Assembly (NCBI RefSeq): GCF_965638725.1
Contig: NC_134970.1
Coordinates: 6,120,001 to 6,184,000 of the forward strand
Source: Aptenodytes patagonicus
Lineage: Eukaryota; Chordata; Aves; Sphenisciformes; Spheniscidae
Direction of reading: 5' to 3'
DNA: 64,000 bases
The notes below the pieces were generated by a model. The model saw nothing but the letters and a program-made list of their open reading frames with translations. It was not told where the DNA came from and searched no databases. Of the stretch, positions 61,103-64,000 are shown in pieces. The stretch's first letter is position 1. The number at the start of each line of letters is the position of its first letter. Made by a program: the position numbers and the translations under genes.

Positions 61103-64000
61103 GTGAGCGGCGGCGGAGGCGGCGGGGCCCGGCGGGCTCCCGGGGGCGGCAGCAGGGGGGGAGCGGGGCCGGGCGGGCGCTCCCCGGGGCCGCTCCCCGG
61201 GGCCGCTTCCCCGGCGGCGGCGGGGCGGGCGGGCGGGCGCGCGCGTGTGACCTTGGCGGGGCCCCTCTGAGGGAGCAGGCGGCGGAGCAGGCCGGGCCGC
61301 GCCGGCTGAGGGGCTGCCCCGTGGCTTGGGTAGCCAAAACCCCGCCGGTACCGAGCCCGGCGGAGCCTCCCTGAGGTGGTGGTGGGGGGAAGGTACCGGC
61401 CTGGCGGCTAGGTCCTGCGGCCTGCAGCCCCTGGGCGCACGCTCCCCCTCAGCGCCCGGTGCCTCCGCCCGGTGCCTCCGCCCTTCTCCTTCCCCCGCTT
61501 CCGTGAGGCGGGAGCGCGCCGGCGCGGCGAAGTCAGCCGGCCTGGCCGCGCAGGCAGCCTTACCGCCGAGCTGGCGGCACCTAAAGCCGGTCACGTTTCA
61601 GTAGTGGCTTCGTAAACGTTCGCAGGCGCGTTGGTTGCAACGTAAAGGTTTCATTCGCGGTAATAAAGCATTCAAGTGAAAGCTTGGGCTCGGGATTAAG
61701 TATGCAGCGTTCTGCTCGCCTCTGCAAATGGAGACCCGTGACTGTTCACGAAGCTTTTCCCGAAGCTTTGCAGATTGCTCTGCTGCCACGTTTTAAGTTT
61801 CTCCGTAAATGTCAGCTCCGCCTTTCTACGGCACAAAGTTTGGGACATTAGCAAAGTAAATTTTATTTATTTATTGGTTGCTGTGGGCTCCGGGCAATCT
61901 CATTCTCCCTTTAGTAAGGTCATGCGATAGGGACGTTTTGCTGCTAAGCTGCAGGGGGGCCGTCGGGGGCCCCACGCTGTTTTTGTCCCGTTTTGCTGCT
62001 GGTCACCCCGTTATCTCTCTTCCCCCTGCAGCAACGTGGCGGGTTTCAGCCCCTCGGGGGTTGCTGTTTCTGGGAGCAGTGTGACCTCGCTGGAAGGTGA
62101 CACTGTAGGACCTGGCTGTAATTTGCATCGCAGTCGCCTTCGTTGGACGCACGGATCGTTGCGTAGTCTCGTCTGTGCTGGGAACGGCCTGAACGGCTGA
62201 CGGGGGAGGCGGAGGTCAGGCTGTTCAGGCTGGCATGTCATGACGGTTCGACGACGAGGGTGAAGTGCTGCCCCTTCTGCAGCAGAGCTGGTGTCAGGCT
62301 GGCGCCCTGCTGAACCGTCGGCGCTGAGAAAAGGCAGCTTTGTTCATTTAAAACGCGGCGGCCTCCGACTCTCGTGGTTCGTCGGCGGTTAGAAGAGCTG
62401 CAGGAGCTTGGAGGGATGCTTCACCCCCCTAAGAGCTCACGGGTGGTCAGAGCTGGCGTGGCACCCACCGGCTTTCCTTGCTCCGCTGGCCCTGCCTGCC
62501 ACCCTCTCTTCTTTTTATCGAGCCAGACAGTGCTGTAAGCCACCGCAGCTCCCTCTGGGTGTGATCTGAGGTGTGGGGTATCCTCAGCCTCTCCGGTCAG
62601 TGGAGCTGGTACGTGGCTGCCCCGGGGCCCTGGCATAAGCGAAGTCCTGGCCTCTGCTCTCCTCATCTCTAAGCGATCTCAGTTGCCATCGGGAGTAGGA
62701 ATCCAACCTTATCTTGCCTGTAGCAGTGAGCACATCATTTCCCTACTGGGAGGGGTCCCCTTAAAGTCAGGGAAGCAATTAACAGTAACATTAAGCTTGT
62801 AGATAAGTGCTAAATTAATAATGGAATAATCTCTTCTATTCTCTTCCGATTCTCTCCTCTACTGAAGTCAAGTGCTGCCAGGGGCTGTGGGGTGTTTTGT
62901 GTCGGCTTTCAGATGCACGCAGCGTCTCTCCGGGAGCTGACATACGAAATGGTGGTGCTGGTATCAAAGACATTTTCTCATTTAAAAGCTGCTCTTGCGG
63001 AGGCTTGGAGGATAGTTTAAGAGGAAAATTTAGAACCCCAAAGGTAACAGTTAATGAGCTTGACATCTGAAGTAGAGTTAAAGATGGAAAAAAAAAATCT
63101 GGGAAAGCATTCCGCGGTTGGGGTCTAATTAACATAGTTTCGGTAAAGAACAGGCACAATTTGCTAAATTGGAATTCTTTGGCCTTGTGAGTAAAGGAAG
63201 ACCACTTGACATAATCTATTTAGATTTCCAGGAAGCCTTTTAACAAGGTCACTGTTTGCAAGCTAACGGAGGAAGAGATTTGTGATGAGATGTTTTATTC
63301 AAAACAGAGTAGATCAAAATCTGGACAGGAGACGTGGAGAAGAACAAAACAACAAAAAAAAACCCCCGAGAAGAAAGACTTAGTCGTTTTTCATCTTGGC
63401 ATCTCTGACAACAGTGTGCCTGTAACCTTTTCCTGGTCATTAAATGCAGGAAATAGGGGAAGGAAAATAAGATGTGAAATGGGGCTAAATTACTTAATTT
63501 AGCCAAGGCTGGAGGGGGTTTGTGAGGAATATGAGATGAAAGCATGTTGCGGGCAGAGCAATAAAAAAGAAGGGTGATGCGTGGTGGGATAACGTACAAT
63601 CCTTCCACTGGTTTCTAATCAGCGTGGGTTTGGGACCTGGATGTGCTGTCACTGGGGAGGACCAGTGGTGACGTCTGGGTGGGGTCCTGGTGCCTTCCGA
63701 ACAGCCAGGCCATGCCAGGATGCAAGAGCAAAGCAAGCGAGCGATGCCACCTGTGCAAACAAGCAATTTACCTTCGTTTAGAAGGCGTGCGGAGCTGGCT
63801 ACGCCCTCTCATTAAAGCGAGGGCGGAGGTAGGGAGAGGTTCAGAAGTAGGTCGTGAAAGCGAGGAGCCTGGGAGAACGTGTAGGAGGAGGGACTGCAAA
63901 TTTTAGACCTTTTTTTCAGGAAGGAAAAACCCACCTCGTGGCAAAACAGGCAGTACAGCGAGGGGTCTGGGGGCAAGCGATGGTGTTTGTCCCTCCTTAC
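61103..64000 (+). other. TIMM17A intron 1 (partial)
   Basis: The first 500 bp are CpG-island sequence; the rest becomes AT-richer. A decayed CR1 piece is at about 63165-63250. I looked for TIMM17A exon 2 and did not find it. Confidence 0.7.
63165..63250 (+). mobile_element. Ancient CR1 reverse-transcriptase remnant
   Basis: TTGACATAATCTATTTAGAT followed by TTCCAGGAAGCCTTTTAACA reads DIIYLDFQEAF-stop, homologous to the CR1 RT block [13 protein letters not shown]. Adjacent sequence shows no further clear match, so this is a short remnant. Confidence 0.6.

Noticed and set aside
61077-64000. Search for TIMM17A exon 2
   Set aside because: No segment encodes PWRIVDDCGGAF; the apparent acceptor CCCCTGCAG near 62030 leads to unrelated sequence.

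Overview
This is nuclear DNA from a bird, most likely a gene-dense, GC-rich microchromosome corresponding to chicken chromosome 26. The evidence is several vertebrate genes with GT-AG introns, CR1 LINEs with the typical (ATTCTATG)n tail, CpG-island promoters and abundant GC-rich minisatellites. One 100-base run of N (23764-23863) marks an assembly gap.

Left block (1-23200), the ATXN7L2-SYPL2-PSMA5 group found at human 1p13.3. Exon 1 of ATXN7L2 (minus) lies at 2166-2295 and the rest runs off the left edge. SYPL2 (minus, six coding exons, 4462-9814) is complete at 256 codons. PSMA5 (plus, nine coding exons, 10686-22984) encodes proteasome subunit alpha5. It is complete except for one apparent missing base at the start of exon 4. 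SYPL2 and PSMA5 are head to head and share an 870-bp CpG-rich promoter that contains a perfect 39-bp inverted repeat.

Right block (23864-64000), the SHISA4-LMOD1-TIMM17A group found at human 1q32.1. SHISA4 (plus) has only its last three exons; its 5' exons are probably in the gap. LMOD1 (minus) has three coding exons at 33014-53341, with a 17.4-kb first intron and a GC-AG second intron. TIMM17A (plus) is represented by exon 1, and its first intron runs off the right edge. Between SHISA4 and LMOD1 is an intact two-exon gene for a 345-aa Myb/SANT-like DNA-binding protein with SUMO consensus sites and a probable coiled coil. I know of no such gene in the matching human interval.

The gap falls where the two human-synteny blocks meet, so the PSMA5-SHISA4 neighbourhood is either a real avian rearrangement or an assembly join. 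Much of the rest is minisatellite (ATXN7L2 intron 1, the ATXN7L2-SYPL2 spacer, SYPL2 introns 1 and 5, upstream of SHISA4, and the intron and promoter of the Myb/SANT gene) or CR1 (two young, near-identical copies at 15 and 59 kb, two older copies at 43 and 57 kb, and decayed remnants). The neighbouring genes are unrelated in function (SAGA-type adaptor, muscle and synaptic-type membrane proteins, proteasome, smooth-muscle actin nucleator, mitochondrial import), so this is conserved synteny, not a functional cluster. All identifications come from reading the translations against known families; no database search was run.
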